Of a stretch of 64,000 nt of DNA, positions 23,289 to 35,656 are shown in pieces. Numbering within the stretch: position 1 is the first letter of the stretch; every line of letters starts with the position of its first letter. The notes beneath the pieces are model-generated. The model saw nothing but the letters and a program-made list of their open reading frames with translations, made no database searches and had not been told where the DNA came from. The position numbers were made by a program, and so were the translations under genes. Origin of the DNA: Leptobrachium leishanense (lineage: Eukaryota > Chordata > Amphibia > Anura > Megophryidae); assembly GCA_009667805.1 (NCBI GenBank), contig CM019069.1, positions 60,815,422-60,879,421 on the forward strand. The letters are read 5' to 3'.

Positions 23289-23502
23289 TTAGTTTTGTGC
23301 TTTTGGGGAATTGCATGTTGATAAGTGACATCTGCAGCGTATCTAGCGTGTGTGGGAAGCATGTTTCAGCTTTCTCCCTTCCATTTTTCATGGGTGTCTT
23401 GCCCGCAATCGGGGCTGCCTTCAGAAATCTTGGGGCCCCTTACTGATCTGCTCATCGGGGCCCCCCTTCACTCAGTTTTTGGAACCACAACCTGACACTC
23501 TC

Positions 23503-23790
23503 CAAGATTTTTTCTCCTCGATTAACCATTGACATATCATGCTTAACCCACCACTCCACATGCAAATTTGATATCAATGTTTAAGCACAAAGATAGGCTG
23601 GCTGGGGTTAGGAAATCCTTATGATAATTGTCATAAATATCATATATTTTGGTGATGTAATAAGGAAACATATGATTGGAAGCTAATAAAATCTTCTGAG
23701 TCTGTGGGCGAAACAAGAACTCCATTCCCTCTGAGAAAATAGTGGAGGTACTGCATTCCCACGGGTTCCCCTCGGCTTGACCCAGAGTAT
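23503..23790 (+). repeat. Dispersed repeat, copy 2
   Basis: Counterpart of 16876-17150 in the same orientation, with a small insertion around 23550. The family is not identified. Confidence 0.6.
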
Positions 23791-24388
23791 ATGAGTATCT
23801 TTTAGCACTGTGTTAGTGTCTGCATGTGTCTTGTACAGTCTTTGATGCCTGGAATTGGGGTTTGCAGGAGGGCAATATTATCAAGGTTTTAGTGATAGAG
23901 GATCAGGGAAACACCCCATGGTTCAGTTTTAGCTTGGTGTTTCTCCCTTAGTACTCTTCTGGCTGGGCTTTAATTGTTGATGCTTTCCCCTAATGTTCTA
24001 TGTATGTGCAACTAGCACACATGCAACTCATCAGCTACCACTGGATACAGAAGCATTGAGAGATATTGGAGTATAATTTGGTTTGGATAAACCCAAAGAG
24101 GTCCAACCCACAGAAGGCTGTCTAGTGGGAGCTAGAGGTGGCAATTCGGTACCATTTAATTATGATAACACTATCATTATTTCTAGAGCTTCCCTTTCAA
24201 ATTCTAAAGAGCGTATGAAAATGTTTGCATTTTAGTGTTGCTATTTATTTCATATTGCAACATATCCTTGCATGATCACCGTGATCTGAGATATTAAACA
24301 AAAAGTAGAAAAATAAAAAGCATTAACCAAGACACAAATGTTTATGTATTATGAAACGAAGGAAAGCTGTTTAATGTCAGCTGATTAC
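23791..24388. other. No recognised feature
   Basis: Intron sequence without a repeat end, exon or RNA gene that I can identify. Confidence 0.45.
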
Positions 24389-24391
24389 TAG

Positions 24392-25288
24392 CAGGGTTAT
24401 CCAAAGAGATTCGAATTGCTTGAGAAAGGTAACCGAACGCTGAAAATCAGCGTTCGGTTACCTTTCCTGGCCATTCGGCTATCCAGAGAGCAGGCAATTC
24501 TCCAAATCCTGGCGAATTGCCTGCACATACGGTGCCTGTTCGGTGCCTGTTCGAGGCAGTGAAATCCCCATCAAAAAGCACTGCTTCGGCTATTCAGAGA
24601 ACACAAACCAGCAGTGAAAGGTTCCCCTAATGCCCTGCCATTCGGTGGTTTAATTCGGCAAATTTATTCAGGAGAATCCCATAGGCTTCAATGTTAAAAA
24701 TATTCCCGTTTTAATTCAATATCTAATAAACCGTTCATTATAAAATTCTGCAGCAAAAAGTCTCTTTATTTATAGATTTTTTAGGATACTTTAAGCATTT
24801 TTCTGAATTTTTAAAAAAAAAAATAAAAGTCCGATTTTTTTTTTTTTTCAGTTTGCTTATTTTTTTTGTAACAGCCCTCTTTATTATCATTCCCTGGACC
24901 TCCTGTGAAAATTTCAGACATTTTCGCTCAGTAGTTTCTTTGCAAACAGCGTATCTTTTTCCCAGATTCATACAAATGGTTTTTCTAATTTATTCACTGC
25001 CTCCTCTACGTCACAGCTGCTTCGGCTCTGTGTGATTCGGCTCCTTTTCGGCTCCTGTTCGGCTCCTCTTCGAAGGTTAATCCAGATGTTTTTTGCTTGT
25101 TTTCAGCGTGCATTCGGTTAGTTTTCGGTGAGTTTGCGGCAGCTTTTCCCTGCAATTCGGGGACCCTGTGCTGTTTGCTGAATACACCGCAGGTTCACCG
25201 AAATGCAATCGGCAAAAGGAACCGAATTGAAGAGAACGAAAAGTCACCGAACGTGCAGTGACTTTTCGAATCTCTTTGGATAACCCTG
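24392..25288. mobile_element. CAGGGTTATTC element, long form, copy 3
   Basis: An exact TAG duplication (24389-24391, 25289-25291) flanks the same termini as copy 2. It differs from copy 2 by a handful of substitutions and changes in homopolymer length, which indicates recent activity. Confidence 0.9.
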
Positions 25289-25291
25289 TAG

Positions 25292-27165
25292 GATTTGGCA
25301 TGTGTCAACATGCAACAAAATGACAGCTCACCTTCATGATGTAGTACCTCCATTCCAAACCTGGAACTCCTGGCTCCTGTCTTGGGTCGCTCCCTCTGCC
25401 TAGGCCCTGGTCTTTGATTCGACCCCCAACTGCTTGGATCTCTTCACCTTATCTGGCAACTTCCAGACTCCCCCCTTTATTTTTTTTATTTTTCCCATGC
25501 CTTTTGTTTTTTATTATGTGTTATGTGAGAACTACAATGGTTTACCAAAATTTATGTTTGTATGCTACCACTCTCCATGAGGCTGGATTGCATGATTTGG
25601 TTGTGGTTCTGCTATGCTGAGTTCTTCATTACGACTTCATTACCTCCGTAGCACTGTGACTTTTTGTTATCATGAAAATAATAAAAAGAAGTTTCTTAAA
25701 AAGAAAATAAATGTTTTGGGGTAGAGACCATTGAAACAAGACGTGCAAAAAGGTCTATTTGGGGGAAAAAACTTGCAAAATGACAATTTGAGACCACAAT
25801 ATAAGCGCAATGTGAAAAGGTAAAATGAACTAAGGAGTAAAATGATGAACAGGGATAGTTTTTATAGAATGGGGGCACAAAACAGAAAAGTGAGACGAAT
25901 GGAACAAAAAGTGATCAGGTAGAAAGTGGAAGCTTAGAAGCATGAAAAATGGGGGGAAGAATGTCTAAAAGTGATGATGAGATGAAAGGTGTGGAAAATG
26001 GGAGAAATAGAACCATAAACCAGCATCTTAATAACCTGATACCAAAATTTCTGATATTGGAAACTAATGATGGTTTTTGAATCCTTTGACAATATTTTGA
26101 AGCCGAGAACAGACTAAGCTTTAGGGAGAACCTGGAAAAAACTGATAACGCCCAAAATGTCGAGCTTAATGCACCAGCACATACACACATTACGTATGAA
26201 AGAGCATACATTGACGTAAAAAGAAACATTCTATAAAACATGCATTTAAATACATTTCTCCGTACCTGCTTAATGTTGGAACGTTGATCTTAAACAGAAA
26301 GTCCTGTGATCTGTCAAAATGATGGAGTAAAGCACAGACCACAGTAACTGAGTAAGACCGGCACCGAGCATCTGACATTTATAGAAAGGGGTCCGTGTTC
26401 TAATGGAAACAAGATCTGGACAAATGTGTTTTTTATGGATGTAATGATCCAGGGATTTTGATTTCAGGTAACCTAAGGACCCATTCACTACAGGAAGGGC
26501 AATGCTTACGTTACAGTAATTTAAATGTTAAGAATACTTGCTGGGTTAACCGAAAATACATTCAGGTTTCATCGTAATGTGCAGTTCCTTATTACCAAAT
26601 CATTGGAAGGACATACTTCAAATTCAGATGTTCCTAAGTTTATGTTGTTTTTTTAAAACTTTATTTTTCTTATTTTTTTTTGTTAATTTTTTTAACCCAG
26701 CAATGAAATTGCCTTCCACTGATTACATGCCGTCTTCAGACAATGTAACCCGAGCTGGATGAAACAGGAATATAAATGAATATAGTACTTTAGGGATATA
26801 TACATCTAGAGAGAGATGTTAAAACATTCCTTCCTTTAGAAATCAGGAGGCATCTACAACATGAGCATGGCTAGCCATGGGAGCAGTGAGTGAGGTTCAG
26901 GCACTTTTCTCAAGTCACAACGTGGGCAGCAATGTGTGGTAAATCAATCATAGCCGACTCCTGAGAGGTCTTGGTGACCTATTGAGAGTTTTATAAATTG
27001 AGGAAAGCACTTCCCATCTCTTGTAGTCATCTGGACCATGTGGGGAAAAGGGTGGGTAGAGTTCCACAATAACCATTTGCTCAAGGCCTTACCCTATGTA
27101 TAAGACAAAAACTCCTTATGAGTCGGAACGTTGTCTGGTCCAGTTGGTTGGAATAAAATCTCTTC
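25292..27165. other. Intron stretch without recognised elements
   Basis: About 1.9 kb with no identified repeat or exon. Open frames here reach about 100 codons on the minus strand but show no domain and no splice context. It may be the least disturbed part of the intron. Confidence 0.45.
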
Positions 27166-27167
27166 AT

Positions 27168-27369
27168 TTTTTTTTTAAAAGTATTTTACCAGGAAGGATA
27201 CATCGAGATTTCTCTCGTTTTCAAGTATGTCCTGGGTGGCGAGTATGTACCATTGGGTGTCTTGCCTAAGGACACTTACTGGAGAGGTTACTCGCCGGGA
27301 TCGAACCCATGACTCCACAGGCTCTCTCCATGCAGAGCAGTGACATTACCTCTACTCCACCCAGCCGGT
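27168..27369 (-). mobile_element. tRNA-derived SINE, minus strand
   Basis: Full-length copy in reverse. It has a poly-T start, the LINE-like tail (TTTTACCAGGAAGGATACAT), the GTCTTGCCTAAGGACAC middle, the B-box complement GGGATCGAACCC and the head end CTCCACCCAGCCGG. A Harbinger-like MITE is inserted just beyond the head. Confidence 0.85.
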
Positions 27370-28195
27370 TCTTAAGGCTAGGGTCAGACGAAAGCATTTT
27401 TCCCCGCAAATGTGAAAAAGTGCGTCCGAACGCATTGACGTATTTTTTCACGGAATGCGCAAAAACGGTCAGACGACGCGCATTTTCGGGCGTGATTTTG
27501 TACGGATCGTCAATAAAACTCTTTTTGCGTCTGGACGTTATGTAGGCTGGACATTAGCAGCGTCTGACATCTCCTAATCACGCAAACACGCCGCTATGCC
27601 GCAGCTGCGCACTCAGTACGTCAGTACTAGCGGTTCAGTGTTCTCAGAAAAATGCGTTCAAATTCCATATGCGTTGCACGGCCGGACTTTTGTGTGGCCG
27701 TACATCGTATATTGTCCGTCATTGCCCGTCATCTGCTGCTAGTGCGGCCAGGGCCGCCATCAGGGCATTACGCCCAATACTGCCGTAAGGGGCCCGGGCC
27801 CGGTGGGGGCCCGGGCCGCCGGGGCCTGGGGGGAGGATCCCGGGCCCCCGACGGCAGCGGCGTCGCCCTTTAACAGCTCCGGTATCGGACTCAATGAGTC
27901 CGAATCCGGAGCTGTGTCCCTGCTGCTGCTGCAGGAGCCGGAGGAGACTGAGACACTGTGTCTCCTCCGGCTCCTGGCAGCTTCACTTCCTGGCTGGGCG
28001 GGGCCAAGCAGCGTGTGAGGGCCTCCCAAGCACGTTGCTTTGGCTCCGCCCCTCCACTCAGTGAAGCTGCGCGCCGGAGCTGGAGGGGCCTGGAAGAAGA
28101 CAGAAGAAAAGAAGAGAAGAAAATTAAAGAAAAGGTGAAGAAAAGAAGAGCTGAAGACAGAAGAAAAGAAGATAGAAGACAGCGAGTGGTGAGCC

Positions 28196-30727
28196 AGGAC
28201 CCAGACCCAAGGCCCAGACCCCAAGGCCCAGACCCAGGGCCCAGACCCCAAGGCCCAGACCCAGGGCCCAGACCCCAAGGCCCAGACCCAGGGCCCAGAC
28301 CCCAAGGCCCAGACCCCAGGGCCCAGACCCTAGGGCCCAGACCCAGGGCAAAGGCCCAGGGCCCAGACCCCTAGGCCCAAACCCATGGCCCAGACCCCAA
28401 GGCCCAGACCCAGGGCCCAGACCCCTAATCCCAAACCCAGGGCCCAGGACCCAGACCCAAGGCCCAGACCCAGGGCCCAGACACTAGGGCCCAGACCCTG
28501 GGCCCAGACCCCCTAGGCCCAAACCCAGGACCCAAGGCCCAGACCCAAGGCCCAGACCCTGGGCCCAGACCCCCTAGGCCCAAACCCAGGGCCCAGACCC
28601 AAAGGCCCAGACCCAAGGCCCAAACCCAGGGCTCAGACCCTCGGGCCCAGACCCTAAGACCCAGGGCCCAGACCCCTAGGCCCAAACCCAGGACCCAAGG
28701 CCCAGACCCCAAGGCCCAGACCCTGGGTCCAGACCCCCTAGGCCCAAACCCAGGGCCCAGACCCCAAGGCCCAGGACCCAGACCCCCAAGGCCCAGACCT
28801 CTAGGCCCAGACCCAGGGCCCAGACCCCAGACCTCTAGGCCCAGACCCCAAGGCCCAGACCCAGGGCCCAGACCCCAGACCCCAAGGCCCAGACCCAGGG
28901 CCCAGACCCTAGGGCCCAGGGTCCAGACCCCTAGGCCCAGGGCCAAGGCCCAGACCCAGGGCCCAGACCCAGGGCAAATGCCCAGGGCCCAGACCCCAAG
29001 ACCCAAACCCAGGGCCCAGACCCAGGGTCCAGACCCTATGGCCCAGACCCAGGGCAAAGGACCAGGGCCCAGACCCATGGCCCAGACCCCTAGGCCCAAA
29101 CCCCAAGTCCCAGGACCCAGACCCTAGGGCCCAGGACCCAGACCCTTAGGCCCAGACCCAGGGCCCAGACCCCAAGGCCCAGACCCCTAGGCCCAAACCC
29201 AGGGCCCAGACCCCCTGGACCCAGACCCAGGGCCCAGACCCCTAAGCCCAAACCCAGACCCCAAGGCCCAGGACCCAGACCCAAGGCCCAGACCCAGGGC
29301 CCAGACACTAGGGCCCAGACCCTGGGCCCAGACCCCCTAGGCCCAGACCCAGGGCCCAGACCCAGGGCCCAGACCCCTAGGCCCAAACCCAGGACCCAGG
29401 CCCAGACCCTGGGCCCAGACCCCCTAGGCCCAGACCCAGGGCCCAGACCCAGGGCCCAGACCCCTAGGCCCAAACCCAGGACCCAGGCCCAGACCCTGGG
29501 CCCAGACCCCCTAGGCCCAAACCCAGGGCCCAGACCCTAAGGCCCAGACCCAAGGCCCAAACCCAGGGCCCAGACCCTAAGGCCCAGACCCAAGGCCCAA
29601 ACCCAGGGCTCAGACCCTAGGGCCAGACCCCAAGGCCCAGACCCCTAGGCCCAAACCCAGGCCCAGACCCCCTGGACCCAGACCCAGGGCCCAGACCCCT
29701 AAGCCCAAACCCAGACCCCAAGGCCAGGACCCAGACCCAAGGCCCAGACCCAGGGCCCAGACACTAGGGCCCAGACCCTGGGCCAGACCCCCTAGGCCCA
29801 GACCCAGGGCCCAGACCCAGGGCCCAGACCCCTAGGCCCAAACCCAGGACCCAGGCCCAGACCCTGGGCCCAGACCCCCTAGGCCCAGACCCAGGGCCCA
29901 GACCCAGGGCCCAGACCCCTAGGCCCAAACCCAGGACCCAGGCCCAGACCCTGGGCCAGACCCCCTAGGCCCAAACCCAGGGCCCAGACCCTAAGGCCCA
30001 GACCCAAGGCCCAAACCCAGGGCCCAGACCCTAAGGCCCAGACCCAAGGCCCAAACCCAGGGCTCAGACCCTAGGGCCCAGACCCCAAGACCCAAACCCA
30101 AGGCCCAGACCCTGGGCCCAGACCCCCTGGGTCCAAACCCAGGGCCCAGACCCAGGGCCCAGACCCTAAGGCCCAGACCCAGGGCCCAGACCCCCTAGGC
30201 CCAAAACCAGACCCTAGGGCCCAGACCCTAAGACCCAGGGCCCAGACCCCTAGGCCCAAACCCAGGACCCAAGGCCCAGACCCTAAGACCCAGGGCCCAG
30301 ACCCCTAGGCCCAAACCCAGGACCCAAGGCCCAGACCCCAAGGCCCAGACCCCCTAGGCCCAAACCCAGGGCCCAGACCCCCTAGGCCCGACCCAGGGCC
30401 CAGACCCCCTAGGCCCAGACCCTAAGACCCAGGGCCCAGACCCCTAGGCCAAACCCAGGGCCCAGACCCAGGGCCCAGACCCCAAAGCCCAAATACAGAC
30501 CCAGGGCCCAGACCCTAGGGTCCAGACCCCATACCCAGGGCCCAGACCCCAGGGCCCAGACCCTAGTGCCCAGACCCCAAGGCCCAGACCCCAAGGCCCA
30601 GGGACCAGACCCAGAGACCAGGGCCCAGGCTAGACCCCAGGGACCAGACCTCAGGGCCCATACCTCAGGGACCAGACCCCAAGGCCCAGTCCCAGGGACC
30701 AGACCCAGGGCCCAGACCCAAAGGCCA
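28196..30727. repeat. CCCAGACCC-type satellite, about 2.5 kb
   Basis: Dense short units of about 10-14 bp such as CCCAGACCCCAAGG, CCCAGACCCAGGG and CCCAGACCCCCTAGG, arranged in longer higher-order patterns (for example 29240-29480 recurs around 29700-29940). One strand carries C-triplets throughout and the other G-triplets. Long frames of Gly, Leu, Trp, Ala and Pro on the minus strand, or Pro, Arg, Gln and Gly on the plus strand, are by-products of the repeat. Confidence 0.95.
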
Positions 30728-30737
30728 TCATACACAG

Positions 30738-30880
30738 CCCGTTTCTGTGAGATTTATTGCTGTGGATTCTGTGATATGTTCAGACACACCGCTCATTACT
30801 GTGAGTTTTATTGCTGTGGATACTGTGATAAGCTAATACACACTGCACATTACTGGGAGTTTTATTGCTGTGGTGCTATG
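30738..30880 (-). repeat. 54-bp tandem units, about 2.5 copies
   Basis: Units contain TTTATTGCTGTGGATTCTGT and CATTACTGTGAG. They are the reverse complement of the four units at 54730-54960 inside the other hAT-type element. Confidence 0.85.
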
Positions 30881-31061
30881 TTATGTCCTTTTTTTTTGAA
30901 GGGGGAGAAAAGCTGTTAGAGGTTGAGGGGGGGGTCCCCAGGGGGCCCCATCGTGAGGTTTAGTAAGGGGCCCCATCATTTCTGATGGCTGCCCTGAGTG
31001 CGGCCGTAATTATGTGCGCCAGAACGCACGTTAAAAGTGCGCTGGTCTGACCCCAGCCTAA

Positions 31062-31493
31062 ATCCTGGTGTTGTGTTGTTATCACTATCTGACTATCTAC
31101 AGCCATTGGGAACTGAGGGAACCTAGGACTACATACCCAGGTGTTACAGAGTGTGGCATCCTTACATTATGGATTAGCCTTGGTACTTCCGGCCTCATGC
31201 AGTACTTACATGCTTAATTTTATCTCCCTAAAATTGTAGAATAATGCTGAGCTTCTTAGCGTCTGCTAGTGGTGATATTATTAGCACTCGACATGAAAAC
31301 ATCAGCTATTATCATAGGATAGCGGCTATTGTAAAAGGGTAAATAGTGTAAACTAGCTCCTGCACAATGTCGCTGCCCTTGGAATTTCAACTCTGGGGTG
31401 CTCTTTGCTCCATCACCCAACCTGCCCAAAATTCATAATGTTATTCCTACCATGACTTTGTCTTCCCTTCTCTTTTTTTGCCTGCGTGGACAC
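31062..31493. other. No recognised feature
   Basis: Intron sequence with no identified repeat or exon. Confidence 0.45.
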
Positions 31494-31496
31494 ATA

Positions 31497-32328
31497 CAGG
31501 GTTATTCAAAGAGAATCGAAAAGCCACCGCACGTTCGGTGACTTTTCGTTCTCTTCAATTCGGTGCGATTTGGCGATCCCATTTTGGCGACCCTGCGGTG
31601 TATTCAGCAAGCACCACAGCGCCGCCGTAATGCAGGAAAAAGTCTCCGCAAAACGAGGGCGAACGCACACCGAAACTTGCAAAAATATCTGGATTAACCC
31701 GCCGAAGACACCAGAGAAACCCGAGCAGGAGCCGATTACAGCACAGAGCAGCCGCCGGAAAAACCCAACACCGCAGACGAAGGAGGGGAAGAAAAAAAAA
31801 ACAGTACGCTTGAATGTTTGAAAAGTGAAATGCTGTTGGCAAACAAACTACTAAGCGAAAATGTCTGAAATTTACATATAAGGTCCAATGAATGATAATA
31901 AAAAGGGCTGTTACAAAAAAAACGGAAAAAATATGTTTGCAAAAAAATCTCCAAAAATGCCTAAAAGGTCCTAAAAAATCTAAAAATAAAGAGACGTTTT
32001 ACTGCAGAACATTATAATAAACGGTTTATTAGATAACGCAATAAAACGGGAATATATTTAACATTGAAGCCTATGGTATTCGCCTGAATAAACCTGCTGA
32101 ATTAAACTACCGAATGGCAGGGCATTTCGGGAACTTTTCACTGCTGGTTTTTGTTCTCTGAATAGCCGAAGCATTGCTTCTCTATGGGGATTTCACTGCC
32201 TTCGAACAGGCAACGAACGTGCAGGCAATTCACCAGGATAGTCTCGGGATAGTCGCATGGCCAAGAAAGGTAACCGAACGCTGATTTTTCCCTTTCGGCA
32301 GCCATTCGGATCTCTTTGAATAACCCTG
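31497..32328. mobile_element. CAGGGTTATTC element, long form, copy 4
   Basis: The termini CAGGGTTATTCAAAGAG and CTCTTTGAATAACCCTG have an exact ATA duplication (31494-31496, 32329-32331). Orientation is as copy 1. It is somewhat shorter through loss near the right hairpin. Confidence 0.9.
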
Positions 32329-32331
32329 ATA

Positions 32332-33257
32332 GACACGTAGAATTGATTAAAAGCATTTTTTAGAGGAGCAGCAACGTTTTGGTCCTAGTCCCCGAACTTT
32401 TCTCAAGCCACCTTGAGAAACATTTGGGTTGATGGACAGTGCATGAAAAATATATTCCTTTGGTGCTGCAAGTAAGACTTTAAAGTGGAATCCCAGGTGA
32501 CCTGCCTGATTAAATATCAGATTTCTCTCCTGCAGCATGTGGATTATGCATGGTGCAAGGCAGCACCTTCTCTGTGCTCTCCCTCTCTATGAAATAGTAA
32601 TATGTGTCCAGGAAAACATGGTATATAATATGTGTAATGGGGTTACACAAATCATTTTCTCTTTGTTTTAATACTCTTGCTACTTGGGTTAACAGATTTT
32701 AAAGAAAAAGTTCCGCACAGGAACATCTTGCTCACCACTACTGAACACGTTCTCCTTCTATGTCCCGTATGATTTCCCGCACTTGTTTGATGTCTTCTTC
32801 TCTGGTTGACTGCAACATTAACTACAGGGTTGCATGAAGGCAAGTGCGTGTGGCATTGTATTTTCCACTCGTTGCTCAACATCAGGGGTTTACAATTAAG
32901 AGCTGAGCAATGCTGTAGAGAAAACAACAGGAGATATTTGGTGCCTGCTGTAACATGCCCGCAGTCTGGAAACCTCTTGCCCCATACTCTTTAACAGGCT
33001 GATCTATCAACACAAAGCACTTGTTTCACCAGTTTCCAGACAGCTTTGTAATTCGGAGAACTATAGTCAAAAAAACAAAACAAAACAAAGAAAAACTGCA
33101 TTTTATTTCTCAACTGACGACTTTAATCAAAACCTTACCCGGCAGACAGTTTGTTAATTCTCTCATAAATTCCAACTCCAGTTCTAGAGACAATTCTCCG
33201 ATGTATAATGTGTTATACCCTCGTCCACTTACCAGTGCTGCTTAATCTGCGGCCGCT
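32332..33257. other. Intron stretch, no identified element
   Basis: No exon or delimited repeat was seen. Around 32360-32430 the sequence AACGTTTTGGTCCTAG resembles common frog dispersed repeats, but no ends were found. Confidence 0.4.
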
Positions 33258-33260
33258 TTA

Positions 33261-33685
33261 GGCTAGGGTCAGACTGAGGCAGTGCGAACGCGCGTGCAGC
33301 CGCACTTAATCACGGCCGCACTAGCAGCAGATGCCGGGCAATGACGGCCAATATACGAAGTACGGTCGCACAAAAGTCCGGCTGCGCAACGCAAGTGGAA
33401 AATGAACGCATTTTTTCGAGAACGTGAAACCGCTAGTACTGATGTACAGAGTGCGCTGCGTCCGCTAGAGGCGTGTGTGCGTGAATTGGAGACATCAGAC
33501 GCTGCTAATGTCCGGCCAACATAACGTCCAGATGCAAGAAGTGTTTTATTGATGATCCGTACAAAATCACGGACGAAAATGCGCATAGTATGACCACTAT
33601 CACGTATTCTGTGAAAAAATGCGTCCATTCGTTCGAACGCACTTTTTCACAGACAACATAAAAATGCGTTCGTCTGACCCTAGCC
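33261..33685. mobile_element. Harbinger-like MITE, GGCTAGGGTC family
   Basis: Exact TTA duplication (33258-33260, 33686-33688). The left end GGCTAGGGTCAGACTGAGGC and right end TGCGTTCGTCTGACCCTAGC are intact. It is almost identical to the copies at 40979 and 41898, marking a young subfamily. Confidence 0.9.
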
Positions 33686-33694
33686 TTATAAATA

Positions 33695-34118
33695 CAGGTT
33701 AAGCAACCCTTATCCGGAATTTCGAAAATCTGTAAGGCCTTCACACCAGAATTTTCTGAGCCATCTGTATTTTAGTAGTTCCGGACTAAGGGTGCTGCTG
33801 GACCTGGCTCCCAAGTGCTGCAGCAGACCGTGGCATGTGCTGGGAGCCTCTGGGCAGCCCAATGTCTGACATGCTGCATGGAGTCACATGCTGCATGGAG
33901 TCACGCTGAGTCTGAGCATCATGCCCACAGAGTAACCCCCCACAACGCTCATGGCGTGTGTGCGTGTTGGGGGCTGCACCAGGAAGGGGATCGCGACTCT
34001 CCCTCTGCAACCTCCTTCTTCTAAAACATCGGATTCAAACAGACCCTGAAATCTGAAAAAATCCAAAATCCAGAATGCACGGGGTCCTGACAATTCTGGA
34101 TAAGGGGTGCGCCACCTG
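33695..34118. mobile_element. Pogo/Tigger-like MITE
   Basis: The ends CAGGTTAAGCAACCCTTATC and GATAAGGGGTGCGCCACCTG are flanked by TA (33693-33694, 34119-34120). The terminal pattern CAGGTTnAGnAnCCCTTATC resembles the Tigger-type pogo elements of vertebrates (from memory). Subterminal repeats such as TCCGGAATTTCGAAAATCTG recur inverted. No coding region. Confidence 0.75.
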
Positions 34119-34313
34119 TAAAGTATAATAATTGAGCTCGATACTCTTTCGCTCCTTCTGACTCCTATGCCAAAACTGTCACATGTCAGCATCCGACCTG
34201 GCGTTCGTGCTGTGTGTGAGTGTATGTTATAAGGTGGAGGGCAATTGAGCCTCGATGAAATCTGGGATGCGGGATCCAACCTCCATGTGTATCACGTACA
34301 TGCCAGCATATTA

Positions 34314-34740
34314 GGCTGGGGTCAGACCAGCGCACTTTTAACGTGCGTTCTGGCGCACATAATTACGGCCGCACTAGCAGCAGATGATGGGCAATGACGG
34401 CCAATATACGATGTACGGCCGCACAAAAGTCCGGCCGTGCAACGCAAGTGGAATTTGAAAGCATTTTTCTGAGAACGCTGAACCGCTAGTACTGACGTAC
34501 TGAGTGCGCAGCTGCGGCATAGCGGCGTATGTGCGAGATTAGGAGATGTCAGACGCTGCTAATGTCCAGCCTACATAACGTCCAGACGCAAAAAGAGTTT
34601 TATTGACGATCTGTACAAAATCACGACCGACAATGCGCGTCGTCTGACCGTTTTTGCGCATTCCGTGAAAAAATACGTCAATGCGTTCGGACGCACTTTT
34701 TCACGTTCGCAGGGAAAAATGCTTTCGTCTGACTCTAGCC
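34314..34740. mobile_element. Harbinger-like MITE, GGCTAGGGTC family, reverse orientation
   Basis: Exact TTA duplication (34311-34313, 34741-34743). The end order is reversed relative to copy 1: it begins with the GCGCACTTTTAACGTGCG end. It closely matches the nested copy at 5019 and the host MITE at 27376. Confidence 0.9.
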
Positions 34741-34794
34741 TTAACAGCCAAAGGTGGAGTGTCAACGAAAAAAACCTTTTATACTTGTCACTCT

Positions 34795-35656
34795 CAGGGT
34801 TATTCAAAGAGATCCGAATTGCTTGAGAAAGGTAACCGAACGCTGAAAATCAGTGTTCGGTTACCTTTCCTGGCCATTCGGCTATCCAGAGAGCAGGCAA
34901 TTCTCCAAATCCTAGCGAATTGCCTGAACATACGGTGCCTGTTCGGTGCCTGTTCGAGGGCAGTGAAAACCCCATGAAAAGCACTGCTTCGGCTATTCAG
35001 AGAACACAAACCAGCAGTGAAAGGTTCCCCTAATGCCCTGCCATTCGGTGGTTTCATGCGGCAAATTTATTCAGGAGAATCCCATAGGCTTCAATGTTAA
35101 AAATATTCCCGTTTTAATTCAATATCTAATAAACCGTTCATTATAAAATTCTGCAGTAAAGAGTCTCTTTATTTATAGATTTTTTTTAGGATATTTTAAG
35201 CATTTTTCAGATTTTTTTTTAAAAGTCCAATTTTTTTTTTTTAAGTTTTCTTCTTTTTTCTGTAACAGCCCTCTTTATTATCATTCCTTGGACTTCATAT
35301 GCAAATTTCAGACATTTTCGCTCAGTAGTTTGTTTGCAAACAGCGTTTCACTTTCACACATTCATACAAACTGTTTTGCTAATTTATTCACTGCCTCTTC
35401 TGCTGTGTTGAAGGCTGAGTGGTTTTCGGCAGGTTAATCCAGATGTTTTTGAGGGTTTTCGGCGTGCATTCACCAGGTTTTGCGGTTAGTTTTCGTCGGG
35501 TTTGCGGTAGCTTTTCCCTGCAATTCGGAGATCCTGTGGTGCTTGCTGAATACACCGCAGGGTCACCGAAATGGGATCGGCAAAACAAACCGAATTGAAG
35601 AGAACGAAAAGTCACCGAACGTGCGGTGACTTTTCGAATCTCTTTGAATAACCCTG
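34795..35656. mobile_element. CAGGGTTATTC element, long form, copy 5
   Basis: The duplication is TCT (34792-34794, 35657-35659), which shows that the target is not confined to TA-containing triplets. Hairpins at both ends are intact. Confidence 0.9.

Larger units (their letters stand above)
27749..30996. mobile_element. hAT-type element carrying a 2.5-kb satellite
   Basis: It starts CAGGGCCGCCATCAG and ends CTGATGGCTGCCCTG. An exact 8-bp duplication, AGTGCGGC, flanks it (27741-27748, 30997-31004). The left 450 bp hold GC-rich palindromes, such as GAGCCGGAGGAGAC pairing with GTCTCCTCCGGCTC, and an A/G-rich tract. The middle is a CCCAGACCC-type satellite. The right end has 54-bp units shared with the hAT element at 54350. 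No transposase was seen. Confidence 0.88.
27376..31058. mobile_element. Harbinger-like MITE split by a hAT element
   Basis: The left arm (27376-27748) begins GGCTAGGGTCAGACG. The right arm (31005-31058) ends CTGACCCCAGCC. A TAA duplication flanks the whole (27373-27375, 31059-31061). The break falls in the GTGCGGCCGTAATTA motif shared by the family, and the arms rejoin exactly there. Confidence 0.88.

Noticed and set aside
28425..29473. Long open frames (up to 224 codons) rich in Gly, Leu, Trp and Pro on the minus strand of the satellite
   Set aside because: They follow directly from the short repeat, lack stops in several frames at once and have no domain. Not genes.
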